Notes: generated by a model from the letters alone, not told the origin. A stretch of 64,000 nucleotides of DNA from Hyphomicrobiales bacterium (GCA_900473795.1 UCMT01000044.1:1-64000), one strand, 5' to 3'. Shown: positions 1-8,160, counted from the stretch's first letter. Translations and numbers: made by a program.

Positions 1-30
1 ACTGCTCTTGTTCCGACCCCAAGAAGGCCG

Positions 31-240
31 CTATCGCATCGCGATCATGGTCAGCGCGACAGCGACAAATGCCAGTGCGGCCGAGATCGCACCGAACGCG
101 CACGTGCCGGTCCAATCCCATAGGGAATAGGCCGCGCCGCCGAGCAGCATGGTCGCCATGAAGGCGGCATTGAGAGGCGCGCGCATCGTGTGCATAGACC
201 GCACTTGGCTGGCGACCCGAGACGGCGTTTCCAACGACAC
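31..240 (-). pseudogene. C-terminal fragment of an MFS-like transporter
   Basis: The frame encodes 69 residues with two hydrophobic stretches (about residues 22-40 and 46-68), separated by a short loop containing WDWTG. This resembles the last two membrane helices of a major facilitator transporter. A complete MFS protein has about 400 residues and 12 helices, so if the match is right the front is missing. No good ribosome binding site precedes the ATG. It could instead be a small two-helix membrane protein. The family assignment is by pattern only and is weak. Confidence 0.35.
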
Positions 241-365
241 CTAAATCCTTGCCGCGCGCCGTGGAGGATGGGCTCCCTGCCCCCCATCCCTGATTTTCCG
301 ACTATCGTGCCGCCGCAAATCAGTTATTCTGAATTCCCGAGATTAATCGACATTTCGGGGGTTCC

Positions 366-980
366 ATGGACATTTCGACCTTACTCGCCTTCGCGGCGGC
401 ATTCTTCGTCTTCGCCGCCAGTCCCGGCCCGGACAACATGACCATTGTCGCACGCACGATTTCCAACGGCGCGGCGTCTGGCATCGCCTATGGCGCGGGA
501 ACTGTCGTCGGTATCCTGATCTTTCTTACACTCGCCGCCTTCGGCCTTTCGTTTCTCGCGGCCGAGATGGGCATCGTCATGATCGTCCTGCGCTATGCAG
601 GGGCTGCCTATCTGATCTGGATGGGCGTGAAACTCTGGACGGCCGAGCCTGTTGTCCCCGAATTGCAGCCTGTCAGCGGCCGGCGTGGGTTGACCACGGT
701 TTTTGCGACCGGCGTTGCTCTTAACCTCGGCAATCCAAAAATGCCGCTGTTTTATGTAGCGCTGTTGCCGAATGTCGTAGGCGCTTCATTGACGCTCGGC
801 CATCTCGGAGCGCTGGCAGCGGTGATCCTCGTCGTTGAAGTGCTGGTCATCGGCGGGCATGTGATCCTTGCCACCCGAGCTCGCAGGCTTCTGCGCAGCG
901 CATGCATCGTGCGGAGGGTGAACCGAGCCGCCGGTGGCGTCATGATTGGCGCTGGCGTGGCGGTCGTTGCTAGCCGCTGA
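366..980 (+). CDS. LysE/RhtB family amino-acid exporter
   Basis: The 204-residue protein belongs to the LysE translocator family, inner-membrane exporters of amino acids or related metabolites. The N-terminal motif SPGPDNM (about residues 19-25), typical of LysE/RhtB proteins, is present. So are about six hydrophobic segments and a central GVALNLGNPK motif after the cytoplasmic loop. Length is normal for the family (about 205). The gene stands alone; a divergent fragment lies upstream and about 280 bases without a convincing gene separate it from the recombinase downstream. Substrate is unknown. The C-terminal end is richer in arginine than usual but appears intact. Confidence 0.85.
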   Translation: MDISTLLAFAAAFFVFAASPGPDNMTIVARTISNGAASGIAYGAGTVVGILIFLTLAAFGLSFLAAEMGIVMIVLRYAGAAYLIWMGVKLWTAEPVVPELQPVSGRRGLTTVFATGVALNLGNPKMPLFYVALLPNVVGASLTLGHLGALAAVILVVEVLVIGGHVILATRARRLLRSACIVRRVNRAAGGVMIGAGVAVVASR

Positions 981-1211
981 CCACGCGTCACAACAGACTG
1001 GTCCCGTGCCTTCGGCGACGAAGGCGGCGTCCGCCTCGCTCAAATCGTAGCGCGCCCGGTCGCCCAAGCCGGCAAGGGAGGCACGGGCCGCCGGCGGGAC
1101 TGGGGTGGTGAGCGGTGAGCGGAGGCGCGAATCCATGCCGAGAGCTTAATCGCGGCGCGCGGTTTATACCAACAGATTTCGCCTAAACCGCACCGCCCGT
1201 CGCCTCCATTT

Positions 1212-1242
1212 TATGTCCGGTAACCTTCCATTACCGGACATA
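1212..1242. repeat. Perfect 12-7-12 inverted repeat before a recombinase gene
   Basis: TATGTCCGGTAA and its exact complement TTACCGGACATA are separated by seven bases (CCTTCCA). The dyad ends 19 bases before the recombinase start codon. Arms of 11-13 bp around a 6-8 bp spacer are the usual geometry of a tyrosine recombinase core site, but an operator for the recombinase promoter is equally possible. Confidence 0.6.
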
Positions 1243-1261
1243 TTCTGATAGCCTCCCAATC

Positions 1262-2431
1262 ATGCAACAGCCCCCGACAAACACGCCCAAAATCGACGAT
1301 TTTGCCGATCGCGATCCTTCCGACGATGTCGATCTCGTCATGGAAATGGGGGCACCACCCCCCGCCCCGCCGGCGACGCTCGCCCCGCAGCCGACACCTG
1401 GTGTCCCGACACCCCACGTCCCGGCGCGGCTGGAGGCCCTGGTCGCGACCGCCACCGCCTACGCCAACGCCGCCAGTTCCGAAAACACCCGCCACGCCTA
1501 CGCCAAGGACTGGCGCCACTTCACCGCCTGGTGCCGTCGCGAAGGTTTTGATCCGCTGCCGCCGTCGAGCCAGGTCATCGGCCTCTACATTGGCGCCTGT
1601 GCATCAGGCACTGCCTCGGGCACCGCTGCCGGCGATCCAAAGCGCGGAGTCCCTCGCCTTTCGGTCGCGACGATCGAGCGGCGTCTCTCCGGCCTGGGCT
1701 GGAACTTTACCCAGCGCGGCGCGCCGATGGATCGCTCCGATCGGCATATTGCGACGGTACTCGCCGGCATTCGCCGCAAGCACGCAACGCCGCCACGGCA
1801 GAAAGAGGCCGTGCTGGGCGACGACATCAAGGCGATGGTCAACACCCTTGGCCATGATCTGAGGGGTCTGCGCGACCGGGCCATCCTGCTGCTGGGCTTC
1901 GCCGGCGGCCTACGGCGCTCCGAGATCATCGGGCTCGATGTTGTCCGCGACGACGATAGCGACGGCCATGGCTGGATCGAGATTTTTCCCAACCAGGGCG
2001 TTCTGGTAACGCTGCGCGGCAAGACCGGATGGCGCGAGGTCGAGGTCGGTCGCGGCGCTTCCGACCAGACCTGCCCCGTTGCTGCCCTCGAAAGCTGGAT
2101 TCGCTTCGGCCGGATCGCCAGAGGCCCGCTGTTCCGGCGCATCTTCAAGGATAACAAGACCGTCGACGTCGAGCGGCTCTCCGACAAGCATGTCGCCCGC
2201 CTGGTCAAGCGGACCGCACTCGCCGCCGGCGTCCGTTCCGACCTGCCGGAAGGGGAACGTGAGTTGCTGTTCTCAGGGCACTCGCTGCGCGCCGGCCTTG
2301 CCTCCTCGGCCGACATCGAGGAGCGCTACGTTCAGAAACAACTCGGCCACGCCTCGGCCGAGATGACCCGCAAATATCAGCGGCGGCGCGACCGCTTCCG
2401 CACCAATCTCACCAAGGCGTCCGGGCTCTGA
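1262..2431 (+). CDS. Tyrosine recombinase/integrase (first copy)
   Basis: The 389-residue protein is a phage-type site-specific recombinase. A SAM-like N-terminal domain (about residues 55-175) contains NTRHAYAKDWRHFTAWC. The catalytic domain follows (about 185-389) with the first arginine in GGLRRSEI, then HSLRAG (His and second Arg), the H in QLGHAS and the tyrosine in MTRKYQRR. All catalytic residues are therefore present. The first 50 residues are rich in proline and acidic residues and are probably disordered. A perfect inverted repeat lies just upstream. The last 45 residues closely match a truncated copy about 950 bp downstream. Confidence 0.9.
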   Translation: MQQPPTNTPKIDDFADRDPSDDVDLVMEMGAPPPAPPATLAPQPTPGVPTPHVPARLEALVATATAYANAASSENTRHAYAKDWRHFTAWCRREGFDPLPPSSQVIGLYIGACASGTASGTAAGDPKRGVPRLSVATIERRLSGLGWNFTQRGAPMDRSDRHIATVLAGIRRKHATPPRQKEAVLGDDIKAMVNTLGHDLRGLRDRAILLLGFAGGLRRSEIIGLDVVRDDDSDGHGWIEIFPNQGVLVTLRGKTGWREVEVGRGASDQTCPVAALESWIRFGRIARGPLFRRIFKDNKTVDVERLSDKHVARLVKRTALAAGVRSDLPEGERELLFSGHSLRAGLASSADIEERYVQKQLGHASAEMTRKYQRRRDRFRTNLTKASGL

Positions 2432-2575
2432 ATCACGCCCAATATGAGCCAATTTCTCGGCAGGCTGCTCTCAGTTTCGTAGATAACGGGCGCGGACGGC
2501 GCCAGCGGGCATCAACTGCTCCGACCGACGCATTCGGACCTTCCGACCTGGAACATGCTATCGACCGCGAAGGTG

Positions 2576-3103
2576 TCAGCCGCGGGTTTTGCTCGCATTC
2601 GGCTTGAAGTTGACCAGCAGGGATTTCAGCTCAATTTCGCGAACGCGCCTCGCCGCCTCGCTCGGGCTCACCCAGTCCAAAACGCGTTGCCCGCGCTCTT
2701 TGAAATCGGTCTTGATCTCCGTCACTTCAATCTGAAACATCGCCACGATGCAGGGGGCCACATTGCCGTCATCGAGTTCTTTCAGGTAGGTATAGTGGCC
2801 TACTGGCCTCTTTTCTGCCTTACCGCGCACGCCGGCTTCCTCCCATGCTTCAATAGCGGCTGCCTCGTAGGGCTTCTTGCCCTTCATTGGCCATCCTTTG
2901 GGAATGATCCATCGCCGACTTTCGCGCGAGGTGATGACCAGGATCTCGATCTCGGGACCACCCTCCTTGTAGCGAAAGCAGAGAGCACCGTATTGCTGGC
3001 CAAACGCTTTTCCGAACAGCTTGTTCGGAGTTCGAGCAAGCTGCTGGAGCAGCGTCGGTGATTTGCCCGCCGCGGGCGGGCTGCCTGGTTTCTCTGACGT
3101 CAT
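2576..3103 (-). CDS. NUDIX hydrolase
   Basis: The 175-residue protein has the NUDIX fold seen in nucleotide and polyphosphate pyrophosphatases. The Nudix box lies around residues 70-95, with RWIIPKGWPMKG followed by AAIEAWEEAGV. The EExG end is conserved, while the usual RE before it reads IE, as in the DIPP/RppH-like branch; I infer hydrolysis of a nucleoside polyphosphate or similar substrate. The start at MTSEKPG was chosen over a TTG 18 bases upstream. The gene sits between an intact recombinase and a recombinase fragment, and is read opposite to both, so it may have arrived by insertion or rearrangement. Confidence 0.8.
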   Translation of the reverse strand: MTSEKPGSPPAAGKSPTLLQQLARTPNKLFGKAFGQQYGALCFRYKEGGPEIEILVITSRESRRWIIPKGWPMKGKKPYEAAAIEAWEEAGVRGKAEKRPVGHYTYLKELDDGNVAPCIVAMFQIEVTEIKTDFKERGQRVLDWVSPSEAARRVREIELKSLLVNFKPNASKTRG

Positions 3104-3105
3104 GA

Positions 3106-3143
3106 CAATTGAGCGTGTCAAATTTTCTTTTCTATCTCAATTG
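3106..3143. promoter_or_regulatory. 8-bp inverted repeat at the NUDIX 5' end
   Basis: CAATTGAG (3106-3113) and CTCAATTG (3136-3143) form an inverted repeat just upstream of the NUDIX start codon. It could be an operator or a hairpin in the leader. No regulator can be assigned. Confidence 0.3.
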
Positions 3144-3160
3144 CCTGCGATGTTTTATGA

Positions 3161-3187
3161 CAGTGATCCACACCGGAGTGATCACTG
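3161..3187. repeat. 8-bp inverted repeat with 11-bp spacer
   Basis: CAGTGATC (3161-3168) and GATCACTG (3180-3187) flank 11 bases. The dyad lies in front of the recombinase fragment and could be a remnant operator or recombination arm. Function is unknown. Confidence 0.35.
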
Positions 3188-3231
3188 CTTCTTCGGGACC
3201 GAGGACCAACCGAGTGAAGCTGAAAGCGCAG

Positions 3232-3396
3232 GAAAAAATCTCAGCATCCGCTGCACGCGGTCTTGCCTCCACGGCCGAGGTCGATGAGCGCTATGCCCAG
3301 AAGCAGTTCGGGCTCGCCAGCACGGAGATAACGCGGAAATATCAGCGGCGACGCGACCGCTTTCTCGTCAATCTGGTAATGGCCTCCGGGCTTTGA
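3232..3396 (+). pseudogene. C-terminal remnant of a tyrosine recombinase
   Basis: About 50 residues ending in KYQRRRDRF...MASGL align with the last 50 residues of the recombinase ending at 2431. The block includes the region of the catalytic tyrosine (ITRKYQRR). The core His/Arg motif and everything before it are missing. The usual QLGHAS reads QFGLAS, so the second catalytic histidine is also lost. It is a dead fragment, probably left by an earlier duplication or replacement of the recombinase gene. Confidence 0.75.
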
Positions 3397-3582
3397 AGCG
3401 CGCCCTCCCCTACCGACGTGAAGCCGTTAAGTCAAAATTGGGTGCCAGATTTTCAGCTTGCCGCTTCAATTGAAATCGGGAAGTAAAAGCCACAGTCGCG
3501 TCGGAAATCGGCCGCAGCAGGCTCTGGATGGGCAATCTGGCAAGATCGTAACGCATTGAAATCATGGTAAATGATTTGTTAA

Positions 3583-3693
3583 AGGAACTCTATCTTAAAA
3601 TTAAGGTTCCTCACTGCGTATGATTGATAGTCGAGACTATAACAATCGATAGGTATAGGTTATCGGAGGTTATATGTACATCTGGATTGTACA
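3583..3693. promoter_or_regulatory. Cluster of three dyads upstream of the TA-recombinase operon
   Basis: In the 348 bases between the recombinase fragment and the antitoxin there are three separate dyads. One is AGGAAC...CTTAA-AA-TTAAG-GTTCCT (3583-3611), a nested hairpin with one bulge. The second is ATAGTC-GA-GACTAT (3627-3640). The third is TGTACA-TCTGGAT-TGTACA (3675-3693). The surrounding DNA is richer in A and T than its neighbours. Phd-type antitoxins usually repress their own promoter by binding short palindromes, so the last two are plausible operators. No other gene was seen in this gap. Confidence 0.5.
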
Positions 3694-3744
3694 CGCACAA
3701 AGGCTGTGATAGTGTCTGTCTACAGCCAAAATCCGGAGGTTCCG

Positions 3745-4038
3745 ATGCCCCAGACCAGCTACAAGATCAGCGAAGCCCGCAAGAATTTCGCAGAAGTCCT
3801 CGAACGCGCCAACCAGGGCGAGGAAATCGTCATCATGCGCGGCAACGAAGTTTATGCCCGTATTGGTCCAGCGGCCGACGGCGGCAAGCGTCCCTTTGGC
3901 CTGCTTCGTCACCGTGGTCTGCCCGACACCCTGTTTGATACAGTTGATGCAGAACAGGCTGCGATCGACGCTGGCGACTGGAATGATGATACAGGCGTTT
4001 GGCAAGGCAAATCCAGCGATCACGAAAGCACGCAATGA
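3745..4038 (+). CDS. Phd/YefM-type antitoxin
   Basis: The 97-residue protein starts with SYKISEARKNFAEVLERAN, the DNA-binding beginning of Phd/YefM antitoxins. This is followed by the EEIVIMRGNEVYARIGP strand region and a C-terminal tail that would wrap around the toxin. An upstream in-frame start at 3706 exists, but the ATG at 3745 follows a good CCGGAGGTTCCG ribosome site and matches the family start. The stop overlaps the toxin start (ATGA), typical of a coupled pair. The protein should neutralise the PIN toxin and repress the operon, possibly through the dyads just upstream. Confidence 0.85.
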   Translation: MPQTSYKISEARKNFAEVLERANQGEEIVIMRGNEVYARIGPAADGGKRPFGLLRHRGLPDTLFDTVDAEQAAIDAGDWNDDTGVWQGKSSDHESTQ

Positions 4039-4412
4039 AAGTCCTGCTCGACAGCCACGCAGTCTACTGGTGGACAATCGGCAGTGATCGCCTGTCCACA
4101 AAGGCACGATCGCTGATCGAGGACAAGGCAAACGCCATCCTCGTCAGCGCGGTCACCTTCTATGAGCTGGACAACAAGATGCGCCTGAACAAGCTTGATC
4201 TCAAGCCACAGGAACTGCGGGCAGCCGTGACAGAAAGCGGTCTGCAGACCTTGGCGATCACTGATCTGCATGCCGAACTCGCGGCGGCTTTTGACTGGGA
4301 CCATCGCGATCCGTGGGACCGCATTCTCGCAGCTCAAGCGCGACTTGAGCATTGCACTTTCGTCTCAACCGATGTGATGTTCGACGCAATTCTCCATGAG
4401 CGGGTCTGGTAG
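4035..4412 (+). CDS. PIN-domain toxin (VapC-like)
   Basis: The 125-residue protein is a PIN-domain ribonuclease. It opens with KVLLDSHAVYWW (first acidic residue of the active site), has a conserved E in SAVTFYELDNK, the DPWDRILAAQA motif with the central aspartates, and STDVMF near the end. These make up the usual metal-binding acidic cluster. PIN toxins cleave RNA, often tRNA or rRNA. It starts inside the last codon of the antitoxin gene, so translation is coupled. The true target is unknown. In this setting it may stabilise the accessory region or plasmid by post-segregational killing. Confidence 0.85.
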   Translation: MKVLLDSHAVYWWTIGSDRLSTKARSLIEDKANAILVSAVTFYELDNKMRLNKLDLKPQELRAAVTESGLQTLAITDLHAELAAAFDWDHRDPWDRILAAQARLEHCTFVSTDVMFDAILHERVW

Positions 4413-4418
4413 AGGGCA

Positions 4419-4673
4419 ATGGCGGTGAAGGTGTTTGTGGAAATTGCCGCGGCAGTGGAGCAACTTGAAGAACTGATTGACCTTGTTTCGCGCGAGAATC
4501 AGGTTGTCATCTGTCGAGCAGGCGATCCCATTGCGGCCCTCGAGCCCGTGGCGCAGAAAGGCCAGGGAACAATGGATGATCTCTGGGCGCCGATGGCCGA
4601 GGGAAGACCTGCGACCAATGGCCAGACTTCGAACCCCGATGAATTTTATGACGGGAATGGACTGCCGAAATGA
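4419..4673 (+). CDS. Second antitoxin-like protein, coupled to a recombinase
   Basis: The 84-residue product resembles Phd/RelB-type antitoxins: a short beta-alpha start (KVFVEIAAAVEQLEELI), then VSRENQVVICRAGDPIAALEPV, which parallels the 'gEeivItr.gkpvA.l.p' core of Phd proteins. It starts six bases after the toxin stop. Its own stop overlaps the start of the recombinase gene (ATGA at 4670). No second toxin follows, so it is an orphan antitoxin, a duplicated regulator, or a protein that acts with the recombinase. Family assignment is by pattern and moderate. Confidence 0.6.
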   Translation: MAVKVFVEIAAAVEQLEELIDLVSRENQVVICRAGDPIAALEPVAQKGQGTMDDLWAPMAEGRPATNGQTSNPDEFYDGNGLPK

Positions 4674-5815
4674 GCAGCTCGTCGTCACGTTCGATCGAGA
4701 AACGCACCGAGACCTTGGACACGATCGCCGCGGTCCTGCCGATCGACCGCCGCGACGAACTGGCGGAACTTCTTACCGACCAGGATGTCGAGACCTTACG
4801 CCACCTGGTCAACGAAGGGATGGGCACCAACACGCTTCGAGCACTGACGTCGGACCTCGCCTATCTGCAGGCATGGTCGCTGGCCGCAACTGGTGCCTCT
4901 CTCCCCTGGCCGGCGCCCGAAGCCTTGGCTCTGAAATTCGTCGCGCACCATCTGTGGCAGCCCGAACAGCGCGAGATCGATCCACACCACGGCATGCCCG
5001 ATATCGTCGAGCAAAGCCTGCGGGACCAGCGGTTCCTTCGATCCACCGGGCCACACGCGCCCGATACGGTGCGCCGTCGGCTTGCGAGTTGGTCGACTCT
5101 GACGAAATGGCGGGGGCTGACCGGTTCTTTCTCCTCCCCTGCCCTGAAGTCTGCCATCCGCCTTGCCGTGCGGGCAACGCCGCGGCAACGCCGCCGCAAA
5201 AGCGCCGAAGCTGTCACCGGTGACGTGCTGGCAAAACTGCTGGCGACATGCGCAGGCGAAAGCTTGCGGGATCTGCGCGATCGGGCCATTTTGATGGTTG
5301 GCTTTGCATCCGGTGGCCGTCGGCGCAGTGAGATTGCTGGCCTTCGCAAGGACCAGCTGACGATCGAGGCGCCGATCACCGTTGAAGACGGCCCTCCCCT
5401 CCCCTCGCTGTCGATCCATCTGGGCCGTACCAAGACCAGCGGCACGGAGCATGATGAAGTGGTCTATCTGACCGGCCGTCCCGTCGATGCGCTGAACGCG
5501 TGGCTTGCTGCGGCAAGGATCGACAGTGGAAGCGTGTTTCGGGCGATCGATCGTTGGGGCAATGTTTCCAAGCGCGCCATCGATCCGAAAGCGATCAACG
5601 ATATTGTCAAGCAGCGTGCGGCCCTCGCCGGGCTTGAGGCTGGGCAGTTTTCCGCGCATGGGCTACGGTCGGGATATCTCACTGAGGCCGCCAACCGAGG
5701 GGTGCCGCTACCCGAGGCGATGGAGCAATCGCGTCATCGCTCGGTGCAACAAGCCTCAAGCTATTACAACAACGCCACAAGGCGCACCGGCAAAGCCGCA
5801 CGGCTTCTACCGTAG
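4670..5815 (+). CDS. Tyrosine recombinase/integrase (second copy)
   Basis: This 381-residue site-specific recombinase is distinct in sequence from the copy at 1.3 kb. The catalytic domain (about residues 175-375) shows GGRRRSEIAGL (first Arg), HGLRSGY (His and second Arg), the His in SRHRS and a tyrosine in ASSYYNNA. All catalytic positions are present, so it should be active. It is translated with the antitoxin-like gene before it (4-base overlap), so toxin, two antitoxins and recombinase form one operon. The N-terminal 100 residues form the arm/core binding domain. Confidence 0.88.
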   Translation: MSSSSSRSIEKRTETLDTIAAVLPIDRRDELAELLTDQDVETLRHLVNEGMGTNTLRALTSDLAYLQAWSLAATGASLPWPAPEALALKFVAHHLWQPEQREIDPHHGMPDIVEQSLRDQRFLRSTGPHAPDTVRRRLASWSTLTKWRGLTGSFSSPALKSAIRLAVRATPRQRRRKSAEAVTGDVLAKLLATCAGESLRDLRDRAILMVGFASGGRRRSEIAGLRKDQLTIEAPITVEDGPPLPSLSIHLGRTKTSGTEHDEVVYLTGRPVDALNAWLAAARIDSGSVFRAIDRWGNVSKRAIDPKAINDIVKQRAALAGLEAGQFSAHGLRSGYLTEAANRGVPLPEAMEQSRHRSVQQASSYYNNATRRTGKAARLLP

Positions 5816-5886
5816 TCGCCGCTGAAGGCATCGGGTTCAAATCAATGATCAGCTTCTGCCGTTTGATGCGAAAACCCTCACTTTCG

Positions 5887-6366
5887 CTATAACGGTGGCA
5901 AGCGCCGTTTGACAGACGTTCCCTTGATGACGGCCGTGCTGGTGACGGCGTGCTCGGAGAGCGCTTCGAGAACATCGTCCATTTGTTCGATCGAATGGAC
6001 GACCAGCCGGGCAAGGAAAGGATCATCACCGGTGATCTTGTCGCATTCGATAAATTCCGGCCGCTCCTGTATGAGCCGTTCCACCAGGTGAAGCTTGCCG
6101 GGTAGCGGCCGGATTCTCACCATCGCCCGTATCTGATAGCCGATGGCGCGCGTATCCACATCGACGGTGAAGCCCCGGATAATGCCGGCAGCTTCGAGCC
6201 TGCGAACTCGCTCCGATATACTCGGAGCGGACATGCCGGCTAGGCGGGCAAGCTCGCTCATCGACAGGCGGGCATCGGAATCGAGCGCCGCAAGAATACG
6301 TGCGTCCGTCTCGTCCAGCGTCGATTTTCCAATTTGAAGGTTCTGAGGTGCTTTTGCCTTCGACAT
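5887..6366 (-). CDS. Lrp/AsnC-family regulator of a divergent exporter
   Basis: The 159-residue protein has an N-terminal winged helix (about residues 17-75, LDETDARILAALDSDARLS then APSISERVRRLEAAGII) and a C-terminal ligand-binding domain (about 80-155). This is the full Lrp/AsnC architecture. The start at MSKAKAPQ was chosen because the longer frame upstream runs into the intergenic region and has no family similarity. It is divergent from the EamA exporter gene with 85 bases between starts, so it probably senses an amino acid and controls that exporter. Confidence 0.88.
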   Translation of the reverse strand: MSKAKAPQNLQIGKSTLDETDARILAALDSDARLSMSELARLAGMSAPSISERVRRLEAAGIIRGFTVDVDTRAIGYQIRAMVRIRPLPGKLHLVERLIQERPEFIECDKITGDDPFLARLVVHSIEQMDDVLEALSEHAVTSTAVIKGTSVKRRLPPL

Positions 6367-6451
6367 GGCAAGTAATCTATGCGAACCGCTCTTACTATTC
6401 CATATAAATCGGTCGGATCGCACTGCATGATGGCTCCAATAGGAGAACATC

Positions 6452-7381
6452 ATGCTGCTTGGGATCATAGCCGGTCTGACCACTTGCGCCTTATGGGGGC
6501 TGACCTTCGTCGCCCCGCGCGCCGTCGCACCATTCACCGCATGGGATTTGACCATTGCCCGCTATGGTATCTTCGGTTTGGCCTGCCTTCTCCTGATGGC
6601 CGATAGACGGTTCCGGCCCGCCGGCATCGCCTCCTCACGGCTTCTGATCGGGCTAATACTCGGTGGGGCGGGATATGTCGGGTATTTCGTCAGTGCTGCC
6701 TTTGCCGTCCAGTTCGCAGGTGCAGCCGTTCCGCCCGTTATTATAGGTACTATGCCCGTGTTTCTGGCGATCATCGCCAATATGCGAGACCATTCCGCAC
6801 CATGGCGAACATTCGCCTTACCGTTGGTGTTGATTGCGATCGGCGTTGGGATCGTCAACGTCGCGGCGATCGGCGCGGCAGAGGTGACGGACATGCCGTC
6901 GATTTTGCTCGGCGTTCTCGCCAGTTCGACAGCGCTAGCGATCTGGATCGCTTACGGGTTGGCGAATGCGGCTGTGATGCGGTCGGCCAACGCGCCGGAT
7001 GGTCTGCAATGGACAGGGGTGCAAGGTGTCGGGGCGGCGATCGGAAGCCTGCTCCTGCTGCCGTTGGCTTCTTTCGATCTGGCCGGTACGACATCCGCTT
7101 CGGAAACCTTGCGCTTTGTCGCGTGGGCGTTGGTGATGGGACTGGTCGGCTCGTGGTTCGCGACGTGGTGTTGGGTGGTTGCCTCTCGTCGCTTGCCCTT
7201 GGCACTCTGCGCCCAGCTCATCGTTGCCGAAACGGTCTTCGGCCTCGCCTACGGCTTCATCTTCGAGGGCCGGTTTCCATCTCCCACCGAGGCGATCGGA
7301 GCGACTTTGCAGTTCGCCGGCGTCTGTTCCGCCATTGCAGTTTTCAGTAAGCCTCAATCAATAGTGACGCAGATTTCCTGA
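6452..7381 (+). CDS. EamA/DMT family transporter
   Basis: The 309-residue protein has about ten hydrophobic segments arranged as two EamA repeats (about residues 5-140 and 155-300). It fits the drug/metabolite transporter superfamily of inner-membrane exporters. Motifs include LWGLTFVAPRAVAPFTAWDL near the start and PLALCAQLIVAETVFGL in the second repeat. A GGAGAAC ribosome site lies a few bases before the ATG. The divergent Lrp-type regulator suggests that the substrate is an amino acid or derivative. Substrate is not identifiable. Confidence 0.85.
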   Translation: MLLGIIAGLTTCALWGLTFVAPRAVAPFTAWDLTIARYGIFGLACLLLMADRRFRPAGIASSRLLIGLILGGAGYVGYFVSAAFAVQFAGAAVPPVIIGTMPVFLAIIANMRDHSAPWRTFALPLVLIAIGVGIVNVAAIGAAEVTDMPSILLGVLASSTALAIWIAYGLANAAVMRSANAPDGLQWTGVQGVGAAIGSLLLLPLASFDLAGTTSASETLRFVAWALVMGLVGSWFATWCWVVASRRLPLALCAQLIVAETVFGLAYGFIFEGRFPSPTEAIGATLQFAGVCSAIAVFSKPQSIVTQIS

Positions 7382-7413
7382 AAACCGCGCTGGGAGCCTT
7401 CGGGCTGCCGGTA

Positions 7414-7608
7414 TCAGATTTTTCTGAAATCGATGGTTAGGGACAACGAATTTCTCCTGACACCCTCAGGCACCCAAAGGGTATCCTCAAAGGAGCCAGC
7501 TAGCCTCCATCCTTCCCGCTCGTAGAACCTTTCAGCTCGGGTATTGCCGGCCGTGCAAAGCAGTTTGGCCGCCGATATTCGTGGCGCGGTCGTTGCCCAC
7601 TGCACCAT
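7414..7608 (-). pseudogene. C-terminal fragment of a GNAT acetyltransferase
   Basis: The 64-residue frame contains AGNTRAERFYEREGWRLAG, the motif that closes the acetyl-CoA-binding fold of GNAT acetyltransferases. The preceding beta strands and the R/Q-x-x-G-x-G/A pantetheine loop are absent, so about 100 residues are missing. The gene just beyond the truncation point on the same strand is unrelated. It is a decayed remnant. Confidence 0.7.
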
Positions 7609-7644
7609 CCATTTCGTCAGGAGAACGCATGCTCCCTACCCCAC

Positions 7645-8160
7645 TCACTTCCATTCATGGGACTTTGCTGTGTAGTACGGTCGTTGCGTTACGAATGTCG
7701 GCTCATCCGTCATTGAAATGAATTCCAATGCATCGGTTTCGTCATTGAATCCAACGAAGACCATCAGCATGGAGCGAGCGACTGCCTGACCGTTTTTGCG
7801 AAAGGAAAAATTGACCGCGCAGTGCGGGTATTGCGCATTCACCGATCGGGCCTGGGAGGCCCTACCGGCTTCCGCCTGGTCGGCTAATGCCACAAACTGG
7901 CCAAGCGCGAAAAACCGATCGATCGATGAAAACGCAGCCGCCTGTGAAATCTGTTGGTTCTGGCCAGTGGCTGCGGAGCGACCGTAATACAAACTGTCCG
8001 TCTGGCCTTTGCGTCGCTTAGTCTCGTACACGACAAGGCTGCCGGCTGCGACCAGTTCCAGCCGCACATCGAATGTTTGGAATCGTTCGGACCTCCGGTC
8101 CAGTTCAGCAAAAAGTGCCCTCAGGTCCCCGATGTAGTCGGCGTAGCGTGCAACGTTCAT
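7645..8160 (-). CDS. Hypothetical protein, 171 residues
   Basis: I do not recognise this family. The protein is soluble, mixed alpha/beta, without signal peptide or membrane segments. Visible features are an N-terminal helix with ARYADYIGDLRALFAEL, a charged patch ETKRRKGQTDSLYYGR, and a beta-rich second half (CAVNFSFRKNG, MLMVFVGFNDETDALEFISM). A compact alpha+beta ligand-binding fold is possible but cannot be shown here. It is divergent from the S10 peptidase gene, with about 190 bases between starts. It may be a free-standing accessory gene. Confidence 0.5.
   Translation of the reverse strand: MNVARYADYIGDLRALFAELDRRSERFQTFDVRLELVAAGSLVVYETKRRKGQTDSLYYGRSAATGQNQQISQAAAFSSIDRFFALGQFVALADQAEAGRASQARSVNAQYPHCAVNFSFRKNGQAVARSMLMVFVGFNDETDALEFISMTDEPTFVTQRPYYTAKSHEWK

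Noticed and set aside
980-1262. Minus-strand frame starting at 1136 as a gene
   Set aside because: Most of it is the complement of the LysE gene; the first 45 codons alone cannot be assigned.
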